Source: Mytilus edulis (taxonomy: Eukaryota; Mollusca; Bivalvia; Mytilida; Mytilidae). Taken from it: DNA of 64,000 bases. Below the pieces are notes generated by a model. It searched no databases. It had not been told where the DNA came from and saw only the letters and a program-made list of their open reading frames with translations. Position 1 is the stretch's first letter. Each line of letters starts with the position of its first letter. The stretch covers positions 8,770,207 to 8,834,206 of the forward strand of contig NC_092353.1 in NCBI RefSeq assembly GCF_963676685.1, in the 5' to 3' direction. The position numbers were made by a program, and so were the translations under genes. Positions 1 to 12,751 of the stretch are shown here, in pieces.

Positions 1-2226
1 ATGGCAAAATTAAAAACAGGAAAGGCGAAAAATGATATCATTTCAGTATCTATTTATACAAAACCAAACAAAGTGTTTCATCCAGGAAGTATAAGATATC
101 TTATTATAACAAAACACAATCAAAGCTGAACAATTACCATTTAAACTTCCACTAGGAGTGCTGTTATATAACGGGAGTTCACCTGAAATATTTTATTCGG
201 AAACCAAATATTTGTGTTATAACATGATACTATAGCAGTTTAAATATAGCCCATAGCTACTTCTTTGTCAAGAGGTCGGACATATTTAAACATTACAAAG
301 AAAATATGCTTATTGTCTTGAACAAACTTAAATTAGAGAATAATCAAAATGACACGATTTTTTCAGTCCAAATATTGCCCCCAAAGATTAAATATGTCAA
401 ACAACTTAAATATAAAAATGCTTTGCACAATTAGATACAAAGATAAAATCATTAAGCGATCATTACTTCCTTGTATAGTTGATTCAAAACTGTGTTAAAA
501 AACTGTTAGAATTATAGTTGTTCGAAAATAAGGTAGAACTAAAGGCAGATGACTTCAGTCCTTAAGCCACGTGAGTTAATTTTTTATTCTGTAAAACGAT
601 ATTACACGAAGAAAGCCGTTTTTGATATAAAATATTCTTTATTGTCTGTACTGTTGCATTGTTCGAAATTCATCATCAAATCTCTATCAATCTAAACGTA
701 TGATTTAATTTTTTTCAAAATTTTGAGATACCTGATTGAACAAAGCTATAAATATAAAATTAGGAGATGTGATACAATTGCTGAAAAGACAAGAATCCAC
801 CAAAGTACACATGAAGTGGATGTGACCAATAATACATAAACATGCAGACTTCAATAATGAGAAAACAACATACTGTGTTATCGGTTGCCCAACATGACAT
901 GTTCGATTTGAGCCAAGGCTCCGTGTTTACGACCGTACTATGACCTATAATGATTTACTTTTAGAAATTGTGAGTTAGATGGAGAGTTTTATTTTTTTTA
1001 CACTCATCCATATTTATATATTATAGTTTACATTTTTATCAAGGAAAATCGTCGTGGATGATTCATCAAAAGAATGACCTGTCGTTCTGAAATAAATTTA
1101 TTCCATATAATTATATAAAAATTGTAAAGGCGTTCCTCGACGTATATATATGGATTGTTTTTAACATAACTATCCTCTTATATTTTACAAAAAGAACAAC
1201 ACAAAGATCATATTCAAACAACACAGATGTGGATAGTTCTCACTGTGTAATTAAGACTTCAGAATCACCCCTTTTTGAATAATGGGCATTTTAATTCTGT
1301 TTAAACTAAAGGTTTAATTTATTCTGCCATGTGTGTGGGTTTTTGTAAGTAATGTAAAGCTATACTTCAATCAAAGCTACAGTGATAACGATATCTATTG
1401 ATTTAGAATTGACGACAGTGTCAGTGCCTTTAATTAATCATTCCTTATTTCTTCTGCAAGCTATTGTAATTCATTATCATATTTTTGACACGGCTATAGT
1501 ATGCTGATAATTAAAGTATTACCATAAAGATTATAAATGGAATGTTTGACAACCAAAGTTTAATTGACTCTGCCATTTCAATTGAATTGAGTAATTTAAA
1601 AATTTTACAAAATTATTATTAGTTTTAAACTAAACATGTATATTTTCATAGATATATATACGAAAGTTAAACGTAAAATAGTAATATATTATGAATCAGG
1701 ACCTGTTTTATTTCATTTCGCGTGGTGAATACTTCTATAAATTCTCAAATTTTAAACCTTTTCAAATTTATTAGTCATTATACATATATATTACGGATTA
1801 CAAATGTGTCGAGGTTTGTGATTGGATAACAACACAGAGATGTCAGTATATATTTAGTAAAATGCCGGGGTATATACTACGGTTTTATTCCCAATTGTAA
1901 CCTCAAAAACGTCATCATAACACCGGTTACTATTGTGACGTAGTTAAAAGTCAGAGGCTCAGAGGGAAAATAATGACGTGCTTCAGTCAATTATACATTT
2001 TTGATACAAAATCACGCAATTTACACTTTTAATACTTAAAAATTTAATTTAAAAGTGTTATTATAAATTGTTACATATACTATAAAATTATGTTCACAGC
2101 AAATTAGAAAATCCTTCACGTATGCCGAACATATCAGGTTTGGTTTTTCAATATATACGTGTTGTCAACAAATACCTGCACTGGAAAATAACATTAAGTC
2201 AGGGGTAATCCCTAATATATGTGTAA
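1..2226. other. Intergenic, no gene recognised
   Basis: AT-rich non-coding sequence with no long open frame and no recognisable protein motif on either strand. Scattered short homopolymers only. The right part (about 1800-2226) leads into the hairpin at 2227-2357 and may belong to the same foldback element. Confidence 0.5.
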
Positions 2227-2357
2227 TTCAGGTCTCAGAAAGGGTATATACTGTGACATTCCCGGCTTGGGGCTTATATTTCCTTCGCCTTCGGCTCAGG
2301 GGATATAAACTCTAAGCCGGGAATGTCACAGTATATATACCCAGTCTGAGACCTGAA
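2227..2357. repeat. Foldback (hairpin) repeat
   Basis: The left arm (2227-2268, beginning TTCAGGTCTCAG) is matched in reverse complement by the right arm (2314-2357, ending CTGAGACCTGAA), with about 45 bases between. The arms share the stretch ACTGTGACATTCCCGGCTT. The small loop is richer in GC (CCTTCGCCTTCGGCTC) and could itself fold. This is the terminal structure of a small foldback or MITE-like element; no coding capacity. Confidence 0.75.
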
Positions 2358-3168
2358 CAACATATAATACTTATGGACAAGACAAATCTCATCTACAATG
2401 TCTACACCAAACCACTGGTTATAAATTAACCGGAGTATAATGCAATAAAACTACATTTTTTTATGACGGATATTCTAAAGTTGTGATTACAAGCAGATAT
2501 AAAACATACCAAAAGTATGACATTATATCTTAAATAGACGTTAATATCCGACATCCAGTTTACAAAAAATATATATACATGTATATAAATGTTTCCACAA
2601 TTAAAACTTAATGTAGATAATCTGCCTATCTTTCCGCCGCACCTGATTCGCCGTTTTGTTTTATTTTTTTGTTTGTCAATTTTCAGTTTTCTTACTTGAG
2701 TTTTTGAATAGTTTTTTTTTGTATTCTCGTTTTAGCCACTATGTTGTCTATTTTATTTCACTTATGACTTTCTTATCCTCTTGCTATCATTCCTCTCCAT
2801 TAGAGTAATCGATTGGCACTGCTAACTATCAATTTGAAAAGTCCATATAACTGACTTATGCGTCACTTAAGTTACAGTACCAAGCATACATGTATTGCCT
2901 TTGAAAAAAATACATTTCAATGGTTGAACACATACAACATCCATTCCGACAATCATATAATTGTCATTTTGCTTCTCTTGACATGCCTGAAGCAAAGATT
3001 ATCAAATGTATGACAAATTGAAAAGAAGTCAAGGGGTAATAGACAATCAGCAACCAAAACAGAAACAAAAAAGGACAATAACAAATAAACAACAGTCAAC
3101 AAATTTAATAGACAAAAATAAAATTCAAGCAACACATATATATTGTTCATATAGGGTACTTTCCATTT
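2358..3168. other. Intergenic, no gene recognised
   Basis: AT-rich sequence with T-rich runs around 2650-2720. The 65-codon minus-strand open frame at 2953-3150 has no recognisable motif and is probably chance. Confidence 0.45.
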
Positions 3169-3660
3169 CTAAGTAGCAACATTCCAGCAGCACCTGCATA
3201 CGGGGTATATATCTCCCAATTGATATGATATTCCCGTGCTTGCATTTCCTATCATGATTTTCTTGATAGAGGTTTGCTGCTCACAAGGAAGCTATTAAAC
3301 CGCTATGGAATAACCGTTTCACAAATGATATCGGATATGTTCCTTACGTCGTAACTACAATCCCCTTCCCTTTCATGAATATGACCTACCGAATAAGACT
3401 ATTTACCGGATTTGTAATTACATAAGCAACACGACGGGTGCCACATGTGGAGCAGGATCTGCTTACCCTTCCGGAGCACCTGAGATCACCCCTAGTTTTT
3501 GGTGTTGTTGGTGTTGTTTATTCTTTAGTTTTTCTATGTTGTGTCGTGTGTACTATTGTTTTTCTGTTTGTCTTTTTCATTTTTAGCCATGGCGTTGTCA
3601 GTTTGTTTTAGATTTATGAGTTTGACTGTCCCTTTGGTATCTTTCGTCCCTCTTTTACAC
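3169..3660 (+). mobile_element. Truncated RT-element 3' end (family 1)
   Basis: The first part corresponds to the C-terminal (thumb) part of a reverse transcriptase. It matches the better-preserved copy at 16609-17147, where YGVYIS and YHDFLDRGLLL can be read. This copy is disrupted by stops and lacks a segment around 3300. It is followed by the same 3' untranslated tail, ending near the T-rich part with AGCCATGGCGTTGTCAG. The copy is truncated at its 5' end, as expected from incomplete reverse transcription. Confidence 0.65.
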
Positions 3661-4064
3661 CTCTTTTCTAGGTAAGGGCATAATTTATAATCCTGGTACC
3701 TTCGATAATTTTTACACCACTGGGTCGATGCCACTGCTTGTGGACGTTTGGTCCCCGATGGTATCACCAGCCAAGTAGTCAACACTTCGGTGTTGACATG
3801 AATATCAATAATGTGGTCATTTTTATAAATGTCCTGTTTACAAAACCTTGTTTTTGTCGAAAAACTAAGGATGTTCTTATCCCAGGAATGGATTACCTTA
3901 GCCGTATTTGGCACAATTTTTTGGAATTTTGAATCATCAATGCTCTTCAACTTTGTACTTATTTGGCTTTATAAATATTTTGATATGATCGTCACTGATG
4001 AGTCTTAAGTAGACGAAACGCGCGTCTGGCGTACTAAATTATAATCCTGGTACCTTTGATAACT
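3660..4064 (+). repeat. Interspersed repeat, family 6, direct terminal repeats
   Basis: The unit begins and ends with the same sequence (TTATAATCCTGGTACCTT at about 3683 and 4037) and contains GACGAAACGCGCGTCTGGCG near its right end. The same family lies in the opposite orientation at 30172-30570 and, truncated, at 61743-62010. Open frames in it (for example minus 3534-3950) run across repeat borders and are not genes. Confidence 0.7.
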
Positions 4065-4949
4065 ATTGGCTCCCACTAACAATGTTTTGTATTTAAATAT
4101 TTTTTCATGATTGAAAATGTGCAATAACATACTACAGTATTTGACACAAATTACCAAAAAATAAGTTACACTTGTAAGATCGACCGAGTCATAAAGATAT
4201 AAGTATTATCATTGATTTTTTTATGTAATTGAAATGCTTATTCTAACAAATGCCACGTCTGATCCATTTTTGCTTTATATACAGTTGTTCTACAGAGTAT
4301 TTTTCTATATTAATCCAATATTTTAAATATGATATCCCACCTAATTTGCGGGTAATATGTTTTTTACATCTACTATTGACAAAATCTTTAAAAACACCTA
4401 TATTGACTTTGTTTTGCACTAAAAAGCAAGAGCATGTCACACATTAAATCCAGTATATAAATAAGCTAATGATAGATACCAGGATTACATTTTGTATTTA
4501 CGCGCTTTTTACAAAAGACTCTTCAGTGACGCTTGAATCCAAAACAAGTTTAAAAGGCCAAATAAAGTACGAAGTTGAAGAGTATGAGGACCAATAGAGA
4601 CCTATAATGGATAGCCAGAAATTTTGTGCAACATTGCTTTAAAAAAATAATACGAAAAATATTTACCCTTATTTCTGAACAAAATGTACATAGTTCAGTT
4701 TCTTTTAATTTACATTTCAATTGATATTTTTGTAAAACAAATTCCTGGTTATAATGAAGGCCATGGGATAAATGGCAATCCAATATTCAATCTACATATT
4801 TAAATCTGTTTCCCATTTATTACGGGCAGATAAAGATAACACTTTATTATCCCCCAAACATAATTTATAGACAAAAAATCCAAGATTTGGGTTCCTTTTT
4901 AACTTCATCTATTAAGATAAACCCCGCCACATTCGATATGTGCATGTTT
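4065..4949. other. Intergenic, no gene recognised
   Basis: AT-rich sequence. Short open frames on both strands (4243-4783) overlap each other and show no domain, so they were not called. Confidence 0.45.
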
Positions 4950-5300
4950 TAAGTAAGGCGCCTGTTATTCAATGGTTATCGTTTGTTGCTGTGTATCATG
5001 TCTATTTTCCAATTATTGTTTTTATTTACATAAATCAGTCCGTTAGTTTTCTTATTTGAATTGTTTTACATCTGGGTGTCGATGGTTACTCTTGTGTGGG
5101 GCGTGGCGCGCGTCTTGCTTATTAATGTTTTTAAGATACCTTTTGTTAGCCATTATTCGTTTATTTCTCTGTCCTATATTTTCTCCCATTTGTTTGTTTC
5201 GTTTCTCTATCGATTCATGAATCTCGAACAGCAGTATACTACTGTTGTCCTTATGTATTTCGAAGCCTTTTATAGCTGACTATACGGTTTATTATTTACT
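4950..5300 (+). repeat. Interspersed repeat, family 5 fragment
   Basis: Contains GCGCCTGTTATTCAATGG and the stretch ATAAATCAGTCCGTTAG, shared in part with copies at 15130-15500 and 58560-58920 (opposite strand) and short pieces at about 41370 and 50680. It looks like a retroelement tail; no protein was recovered from it. The 72-codon frame at 5061-5279 is inside the repeat. Confidence 0.5.
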
Positions 5301-5840
5301 CATTGTTGAAGGCCTTGCGGTGACCCGTAATAGTAAACTTCTATGTAATTTGATCTCTGATGGGGAGTTGTCTCCTTAGCATTTATACTACATTTTTCTA
5401 TTTTAAAAGTATAAGTCATTATTCTAATAGTCGAAATAATACTTTTAAAGTGTTCATAAAATAAGTTCTTAAACTGAACTTCATTACACAACTGTTACCA
5501 TGGTTACAGGTAAAAGGGATATGAGCTTTCACAAAAAGTGTTTTTGTTCTTTGCATTAGAATTATTTTTGACATGTCGGAGTCATTTATGCTTCTATTTT
5601 TTTTTTCATTCTTACGTCACCGATACGTCTTTGCATTTGTATAAAATGTTAATCATATTATATAATAACATATTTTGTAACCACAACTAAAAGTGTTGTC
5701 TTTTAAGCTTTTAACATTGCTTCATTTAGCAATTGAGAATTATCAAAATTATCTTATTAAACAATTTGATATAAAACCAGCAGTCAAATTCAAATTCTTA
5801 AAATTCAACTTCTGAAATTCGTTTTATTTTTCTTTGACAG
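5301..5840. other. TLR-a upstream region
   Basis: No protein gene. The end (5821-5840) is a pyrimidine-rich tract finishing TCTTTGACAG, a good splice acceptor for a 5'UTR intron of the TLR gene starting at 5916. The upstream promoter and first exon were not identified. Confidence 0.5.
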
Positions 5841-5915
5841 ATCTAGGATAAGCAACGTCCAAAGTCCAAGTTTCTAACAACGATAAATCACACAGTATAT
5901 GTATCATTTGTCGCA

Positions 5916-8477
5916 ATGAAGCATTTAGCTAAACTGAGATTATGCTTGCTCTTGATGTGTTTCCATACTGGATCTTCTAAGACATGCCGATTGAAAGAAA
6001 GAAACACTATTGCAGACTGCACAAAGATTGGACTACAAGACATACCTAAAAACTTGCCACTGAACATATCAGAGCTTGATCTAAGTCATAATAAAATATC
6101 ATTCCTTAGAAGCCATGCATTCCAACGATTTGAGCTTTTGACGGTATTAAAAATTGATTATAACAATTTAGAGAACATTGAAAGAGAATCATTCAACGGT
6201 CTTTCCAAACTAAGATGGCTTTCAATGGAGAAAAACAAACTTGATATTTCATCACGTGATTTCAAACATGTATTTAAACCTTTGATTAATTTGAACCATT
6301 TAGACATTAGATACAATATGGATAAATTGGTAACCAAAGCTACAGTAGAATATCCATTTTTCGGTTACATGTCTAACCTGACAACTCTATACATGGACCT
6401 GGCTGAAAACCCTGTTTTCAACTCGAGTGGTTTTGAGTTGATGCTTAACCTTCAAACTGTTAGATTTGAAAAATGCTATTTAAAACAAATGCTTAACGAC
6501 ACTTTGATAAACTTACCACGAAATATTATCTCAATTTATTTTTATAGGTGTTATTCGTTGATATCCTTTGTAGAACCTAACTTTTTAAGACCTTTACCTG
6601 TACTGAAGGAACTAAATATGTTCAAAGTTCGTATCCGATTCGAAGATGCATTGAAACTTTTGTATCCGTTTACTGGCAAGGAAATGACATCGATAAGCTT
6701 TATACAAGTAATTGGTTTTGCAGCTAAGCCAGTCTTCATTACTCGTGATATGGTGAAATATTTAAAAGAAATTTGCGTTCAAACATTAGTTCTAGGAGAA
6801 TGTGAGATAGTTGGATATGAGGAAAATTCTTTACTTGCTTTTAAATATCCACAATGTTTGGAATATGTTGTATTTTCAGGCAATCGGTTTTCACTGGGAA
6901 TAGAAAATCATGAAATGGAACTCATAGTTGTTGCAATGAAAGCAACAAACTTGAAGTACTTTGACTTATCGTACAATGCCATTAATTTCAATGATGTGAC
7001 GTACTGTAATATTGAGGCTCTTCGAAATGTTTCCTATAGAAACGAAATATATAGCAATGGGTGTAAAGTTAAAACGAAAGTAGCTGAACAATACCAAAGT
7101 TCAAATTCAAATCTTCGATATTCTGAAATGACTGAAGAAATAAACATAACTGTTTCGATGCCTGCAAATCTAACCTTTTTCCGACTATCGCATTATATGA
7201 CATCATATAAAGAGTACGGACTAAATTTCTTTGTAAAAAACTCAGCTACTTTGCGATACCTGGATTTGTCGTACTGGAAAGTTTCATATTTTCCAAATAT
7301 ATACTCCGTCACACCATTCAACATAAAATACTTGGACTTAACTGGTGTCAGCTCAATGCTTTTTATCCACAAATCATCAGTGCCTATATTTCAAAATATC
7401 GAAACTGCAGTTATGAAGGATTCAATGATTGATGAAACCATTAGAAGAAATGGTAATGTATTTAAACTATTCCCGACTGTTGAAAAGTTTGATATATCAT
7501 ACAACAATGTGTTATATCTGGATGATGATTCTTTTTCGTTTAATACAAGACTATCGAACCTGAACATGGCAAACAATTTACTATCAACAATTCCAAAGAC
7601 AGTGATGAGTTTAGCGCACCTAAATAGATTGGATATCAGATATAATCGAATTCAGACAATTGGACAAACATTCAGAACCTGGCTTGATTCGAAAAGTGAA
7701 AGTAGAAAGTTTCTTCTACTTATAAAAGGTAATAGTTTTAAGTGTACTTGTGATACAGCCGATTTCATTCAATGGTTATTCAAAACGAAAGTTAGTTTTG
7801 ATCAGAACAAAAAACGATACAATTGTACTTTGACAAATGGAACAGAAACCAATACATTGTTGGTTTACAGCCGGTTTCATGACCATTTCGGTAACTGTGA
7901 TAGCAAAACTTGGTTACGTTTAGGAATTGGCCTCATCGTTTCCTTTTTTGGATTGACTATTATTATTGGAGTTATCTTTAACTTTCGATGGAAAATAACA
8001 TATTGGGTATACCAAAATTTTAGGAAGGCAGTAGAAAAAAGGTTGGAAAGAAAGTTTAGATATGACATCTACTTGACATATGCCGATGACAGAATTCAAT
8101 GGGTTCGTGAAGTTCTCCTGCCGCGAATAGAAAACTCATGGAATATGACGGTTTGCCTAGAAGATCGAGATTTCCCACTTGGAATTTCGCAAGCAGATGC
8201 GATAGCAAATGCTGTCGCGGGAAGTAAACATGCTATTTTCATTATTTCAGACATATATAGCGAGAAAGCCTGGAGTCAATATGAAATTGAAAGAGTAAAA
8301 TATGAAAAATGTTCAAATTATTTGCAAAAAATTGTTGTTATTGTTAAAGATGCAAATGTGTCTTCCATTTTACACGAATTAGACAACATTTTACAACATG
8401 TGATAATAATAGATTGGACAAATGATGAACAAGGTTGGGATAAATTACGTATGGCATTGTTTACGGAGGCGTTTTGA
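5916..8477 (+). CDS. Toll-like receptor (TLR-a), intact
   Basis: Single-exon 853-residue type I membrane receptor, in the usual TLR size range. The N-terminus is hydrophobic (LRLCLLLMCFHTGSS; signal peptide about residues 1-21), followed by an N-terminal Cys cap and many degenerate LRRs (for example LPLNISELDLSHNKI). A C-terminal LRR cap begins near residue 610 (FKCTCDTADF). A membrane segment follows at about 668-692 (GLIVSFFGLTIIIGVIF), then a basic stretch and a TIR domain from about residue 714 to the end. TIR box 1 is YDIYLTYADD, box 2 is LEDRDFPLG and box 3 is GWDKLRM. By family it should sense microbial or danger ligands and recruit TIR adaptors; the ligand cannot be read from sequence. 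The start is the first ATG, with G at -3, 75 bases after a splice acceptor (5840), so a 5'UTR intron is likely. A possible polyadenylation signal AATAAA lies at 8679. Closest relative in the window: the minus-strand TLR at 44849-47413. Confidence 0.95.
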   Translation: MKHLAKLRLCLLLMCFHTGSSKTCRLKERNTIADCTKIGLQDIPKNLPLNISELDLSHNKISFLRSHAFQRFELLTVLKIDYNNLENIERESFNGLSKLRWLSMEKNKLDISSRDFKHVFKPLINLNHLDIRYNMDKLVTKATVEYPFFGYMSNLTTLYMDLAENPVFNSSGFELMLNLQTVRFEKCYLKQMLNDTLINLPRNIISIYFYRCYSLISFVEPNFLRPLPVLKELNMFKVRIRFEDALKLLYPFTGKEMTSISFIQVIGFAAKPVFITRDMVKYLKEICVQTLVLGECEIVGYEENSLLAFKYPQCLEYVVFSGNRFSLGIENHEMELIVVAMKATNLKYFDLSYNAINFNDVTYCNIEALRNVSYRNEIYSNGCKVKTKVAEQYQSSNSNLRYSEMTEEINITVSMPANLTFFRLSHYMTSYKEYGLNFFVKNSATLRYLDLSYWKVSYFPNIYSVTPFNIKYLDLTGVSSMLFIHKSSVPIFQNIETAVMKDSMIDETIRRNGNVFKLFPTVEKFDISYNNVLYLDDDSFSFNTRLSNLNMANNLLSTIPKTVMSLAHLNRLDIRYNRIQTIGQTFRTWLDSKSESRKFLLLIKGNSFKCTCDTADFIQWLFKTKVSFDQNKKRYNCTLTNGTETNTLLVYSRFHDHFGNCDSKTWLRLGIGLIVSFFGLTIIIGVIFNFRWKITYWVYQNFRKAVEKRLERKFRYDIYLTYADDRIQWVREVLLPRIENSWNMTVCLEDRDFPLGISQADAIANAVAGSKHAIFIISDIYSEKAWSQYEIERVKYEKCSNYLQKIVVIVKDANVSSILHELDNILQHVIIIDWTNDEQGWDKLRMALFTEAF

Positions 8478-11400
8478 TTAGTTCACTTTGTGATCTCAGC
8501 AAGGTAATGATTCGTCATGAAAACATTCAAAAGACTGAAATTGTACTCTGCCATAGAACAGAAACAAAATTGAGGGTGTAGTATAATTCTTATAAATCTA
8601 ATTTATATATTTCATTTGCAGGGACCATAGGAAAGTTGCTTATGCCACTGGTGTCATAACTATTAGAAATGTTAAAAAAATAAATGAAATATTGTCTTCA
8701 TTCACAAAACATTTCGATTCCACGTGAAGTACTTTCAAATGATACGAGGTAGACGTTAAAGTACAAATTAAGTTCAATTATTACGTTTGGATATGACCTT
8801 TTAAAACTGCATTTGAAATTTGAAATTTATTTCAAATGTGAATTCTATTACATCAAAACATAAATATTTTTTTTCCAGACAACCCCAAACATTAAAGTTA
8901 TAGTAAACCTCAAATTAAAAATAATGATGCATATGTTTTTTATAACTTTGTTGATTGTTTACCATAAGGTGACAATCGGTAAACTCAGGCTTCAAAACAC
9001 GGCAATTAAAAAGCTGACATATTTGTTAAAGCATAACAGACAGTGAAAAACAATCACAACTAAACGATATTTTTGCGTACGAAATGATAAAATCGTGCAC
9101 AGAAGACTAAGTTAATGATAAATTTACATGTATTTGTTTAGGAATTGGATAAACATATTTTTCACCAGTCGCTCGTTTGATATGACTTTAACATTAAAAC
9201 CAATTTGTGGATTCTAAATGAATAAAGCAGGAAAAACCTAAAATATTTTACAAGATAGAGAACTGTTATATGAATCATATTTAGTATGATATTTGTTTTT
9301 ATTTTTTTATGATATCTATATGGTTTATTAGTAGTCAGTTGTAGAAATATTGTAGACAGATATCATAATGGCCTTTATTGCAACGTGAATGAATCAGTAA
9401 ATTATGTAAAATGCTGGTAAATAACTACTCAATTTATAGTCCATTCAAATCAAGCCCTTAACGGATAATTGAATCGTGCATATGTACGTGCTAGAAATAT
9501 CCCCTAGTGACAATAGGTTACTAAAGACCGCTGGTAAATCATATTGAAATGTTATGTGCCTGGTCTTTGAAAAACTGTACTATTCTATGTACCGGAATTA
9601 TCAAAAAAAGCACACAACTTTTCTCGAGAACATACACAATGACATACTTTGAAACAAAATGGACGAAAATTGAAACTAGCATGTATCACATACTTGATAC
9701 AAAGGGACCTTATTTATATACTTTAAGACTTATGGTTGATGACCACAACTACCGTCAAACATTAATGAAAGGGCTACAAATAGTCCCAAATTTAAGGTCA
9801 GTGATACATTTCTGATCATCTTTAAACATAGCATGACTTATGATAAATGTAAAGCGGTAGTTGCTTACCCTCTCGATGCGACCCATCTATCTTTGTTTAT
9901 GTGAATGCCTCCGGTTTGATTTTGATTTTGATTTGCAAATCATAAATGGATTCATGAGATTTTCACATTGGCAATATCAGGTTGCATTCAGCTAAATAAA
10001 AACATAAATGTCGTTAACACATTGTGGTTGGTGAAGTCTAAAATATAAATATACTGATATAAAATTAGAAGAAAAAAAATATTTAAATAAACTTTATGAC
10101 TATTTGCTACTGAAAAGCGTAAGATCGCCATTAATAGCAAACCCTCCCTCTCCTAGGAACTAGAAGTACAAAAAATAAATACCAGTGCAGTTGGCTGGTT
10201 ACACACCAAAAGTACGACTTCTTATATTTTAGAGAGGTTATTGAACTGCTACATTTTATCTTGATCTGATGCTTCTGTTCTAGTTTGGGATGACGTGAAC
10301 TAAAGATAATATGGGAGAATGGATACTAATTCTCTGTGAGTGATTAAAATGTACAATGTATATTTGTTTATTTAACTTTATTGTTGGTTACTTGTATACT
10401 GTATATCTTCTTAATATATTGTTACTTATCAGTTTTGCATTTCATTGTTAGCTAATCTGGTCCGATACCGGTTGAGCTTTTCTCATAACTTGTCATCCTA
10501 AGTTGTCTGTTTTTGTCAGTTCTCGTCTGTTATCTTTTACAAAATTTTGAAACGACTATGACGACCAGGCCAAACAAATTATCTTGGGAGTCTCATTTAA
10601 CAAAACAAGATGTGTTTGATTACCCCGCTTGTCAACTAACAAAATAAGAACAGTGGGTTCAAATGCAAGTTTTATTAATTTTCTTGAAACTGCTATAAAT
10701 AGATATTTTTTTCAAGCATAAATGTAAATACCCACAATACATATAAATTAGTCATCATTGCCAAAATTGTCAGTATAACAACTTTGCCATGTTTGGCAAT
10801 TTATAATGGGTTTCTGATTTCACTATGACTGTTTTGGAGTTATGGTGCTTTATGTATTAATACTTATTATCGTTTCCATTCAAGAACTAAGAACTTTCTT
10901 TCCTATGCATTCAATTTATAATGTGTTGCTACTGATAATGTCGCATGATTTTCAATGAGACAAATATCAACCAGAGACAAGTTGATATATAAGTTAATCA
11001 TATATTATATGCCTTCTACAATGAGCAAAACTTTGTTTTCTTCGTTTTGAAGGCGTTAGTGGCAATTATAGATGCGTTACTGCAAGTAATGCGTCATTTT
11101 ATCAGATTCATAGAGGGATTTTGTGTTCTAAATTGATATTGTACGAATGGTTAAAACCTCAATTATTTTTCTTTGTCAATTTGATTAACATAAAATGTTT
11201 TACTCTAAACTCTTTGTTATATTTGTTTGCCGCGGGATGTACACGACAATCCGATCTGACGGAGCAAAGTGACGCATATGATTAAGAACAGATTGTTCTC
11301 ATGGCGTAGATCCTTTATTCGTATGTGTGAGTTTTTCACAAGCAAATACATTTCTAATTTTAATCAGAGTCTTGTCAAACTTTTCGCAGTTTACATTTTT

Positions 11401-12751
11401 CAAAACTGTATTATCGGTCTCTACAAAAATAAAAAATCGAATTGTTAATACTAATAAATAAATAAATTTGAATTAATATAGTGTCATACGATTCCGTAAT
11501 TTTGATTGGCCAATATTTCATGTCCGTACTGCAAAAATCAACGCATAGAAAATAAATTTAGAGGCTGGATTTAACTTGCAGTATCAACGTTGTAGTAATT
11601 ATAAAAATTTACGCTTGTTTTTGTAAGTGTAAATGTTTGTTAAATGTTTGTATAGTAGTCAGAGCTTCTAAGATGCAACACTGTGATCATGAAACAAATA
11701 TTGTTAAAATTGAACAACAAAAAAATATTCCCTTTTTTATTCTAGAATTATGGACTATCAAACACAAGCACTAGAAAAAAAAATACTGTATTCAAATTCT
11801 TCCAATTAATGAATCATGTTTATATCATTTAAGTCAATGTGACTAACTTGAAGATTAATTTTTCACCATTCTCTTGATTATTGGTTGCTCGTTGCACAGA
11901 AGCGACATGATCATTGCAAAAATACAAGACATTGTCGTTGTCCAAGTAAGTCATGTATATGTTCACAAAACTCAAAAAGATAGCAAATAAAAAGGTCCTT
12001 TTGATGATAGTTTCAAACTATGAATACGCGAATTTATATAAAGAACAAAAATAACTTATTGCAAGGAAGAACAGCAAATTCCAAACAGAGTTTAATAAAC
12101 ATGTTTGAGTCATAAATAAATATAAAAAAGGAGATACATTTGTTAATGTATAAACGATGTCTTTTCTGTGGCTCTTTATTCGGTTCGCTGTCTTAATGAC
12201 ACATTCCCTGTTTCCATTCTCTGTTCTATTAAAGCAAAAGATTCACGTGAAATGTTAAAGATTTCTTATATACATTTTGTTGCAAACGTACTCATGTCCG
12301 TTATCATGGACGCTTGTCATGCCCCTCATTACAGAATTAAGTGGAACATCAACAGAGAAATAGGCATCCCAATTGGTATGATATGTCATGTAGCATTCTG
12401 TCACGTCATAACCTGCACAAATAGTTAGCTAAAAAGAATAACGATGAACAGTCGAAAAATGGAACAAAACAATGCATAAACAAAATATAATCTTCGATTC
12501 GTTATCTTTTAATATTAATGGTTTTTGGCTTCTGATAAGATTTCAGTAACTGCGAGTACTCTCAAATCGTACTTTGGTGTTAATTTCACATGTTGGCACT
12601 AATTGTAATGCATTTCTTTAATTCAATGTTTGCTTATTTTGTGTGATATCGTCTCCCTATTTTTAATTTGTACCACTTTACATTTTGTAGATAAGTACTT
12701 AATAGGATGTTCATTTCTGTTCTCTTACTGTGAACAACAACAATATCAAAA
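8478..12751. other. Long intergenic stretch, one unassigned ORF
   Basis: TLR-a 3' region followed by AT-rich non-coding sequence. An 88-codon plus-strand frame at 9549-9815 contains no motif I recognise. It could be a chance frame or an exon remnant. The frame at 12168-12428 overlaps repeat-like sequence (also seen near 58220) and was not called. No RNA gene was seen. Confidence 0.45.
9549..9815 (+). CDS. Small ORF, unrecognised, doubtful
   Basis: An 88-codon open frame from ATG to TGA. The second half (KIETSMYHILDTKGPYLYTL) has a mixed, protein-like composition, but I recognise no domain, signal peptide or membrane segment. No splice sites or neighbouring exons support it. It is listed only because it is the best open frame in a 4-kb stretch; most likely chance. 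Confidence 0.15.
   Translation: MLCAWSLKNCTILCTGIIKKSTQLFSRTYTMTYFETKWTKIETSMYHILDTKGPYLYTLRLMVDDHNYRQTLMKGLQIVPNLRSVIHF

Noticed and set aside
3534-3950. 138-codon minus-strand ORF
   Set aside because: Runs across the junction of a retroelement tail and a family-6 repeat; no protein motif, and its pieces recur elsewhere as non-coding repeats.
12168-12428. 86-codon plus-strand ORF
   Set aside because: Overlaps repeat-like sequence also seen near 58220; no domain.
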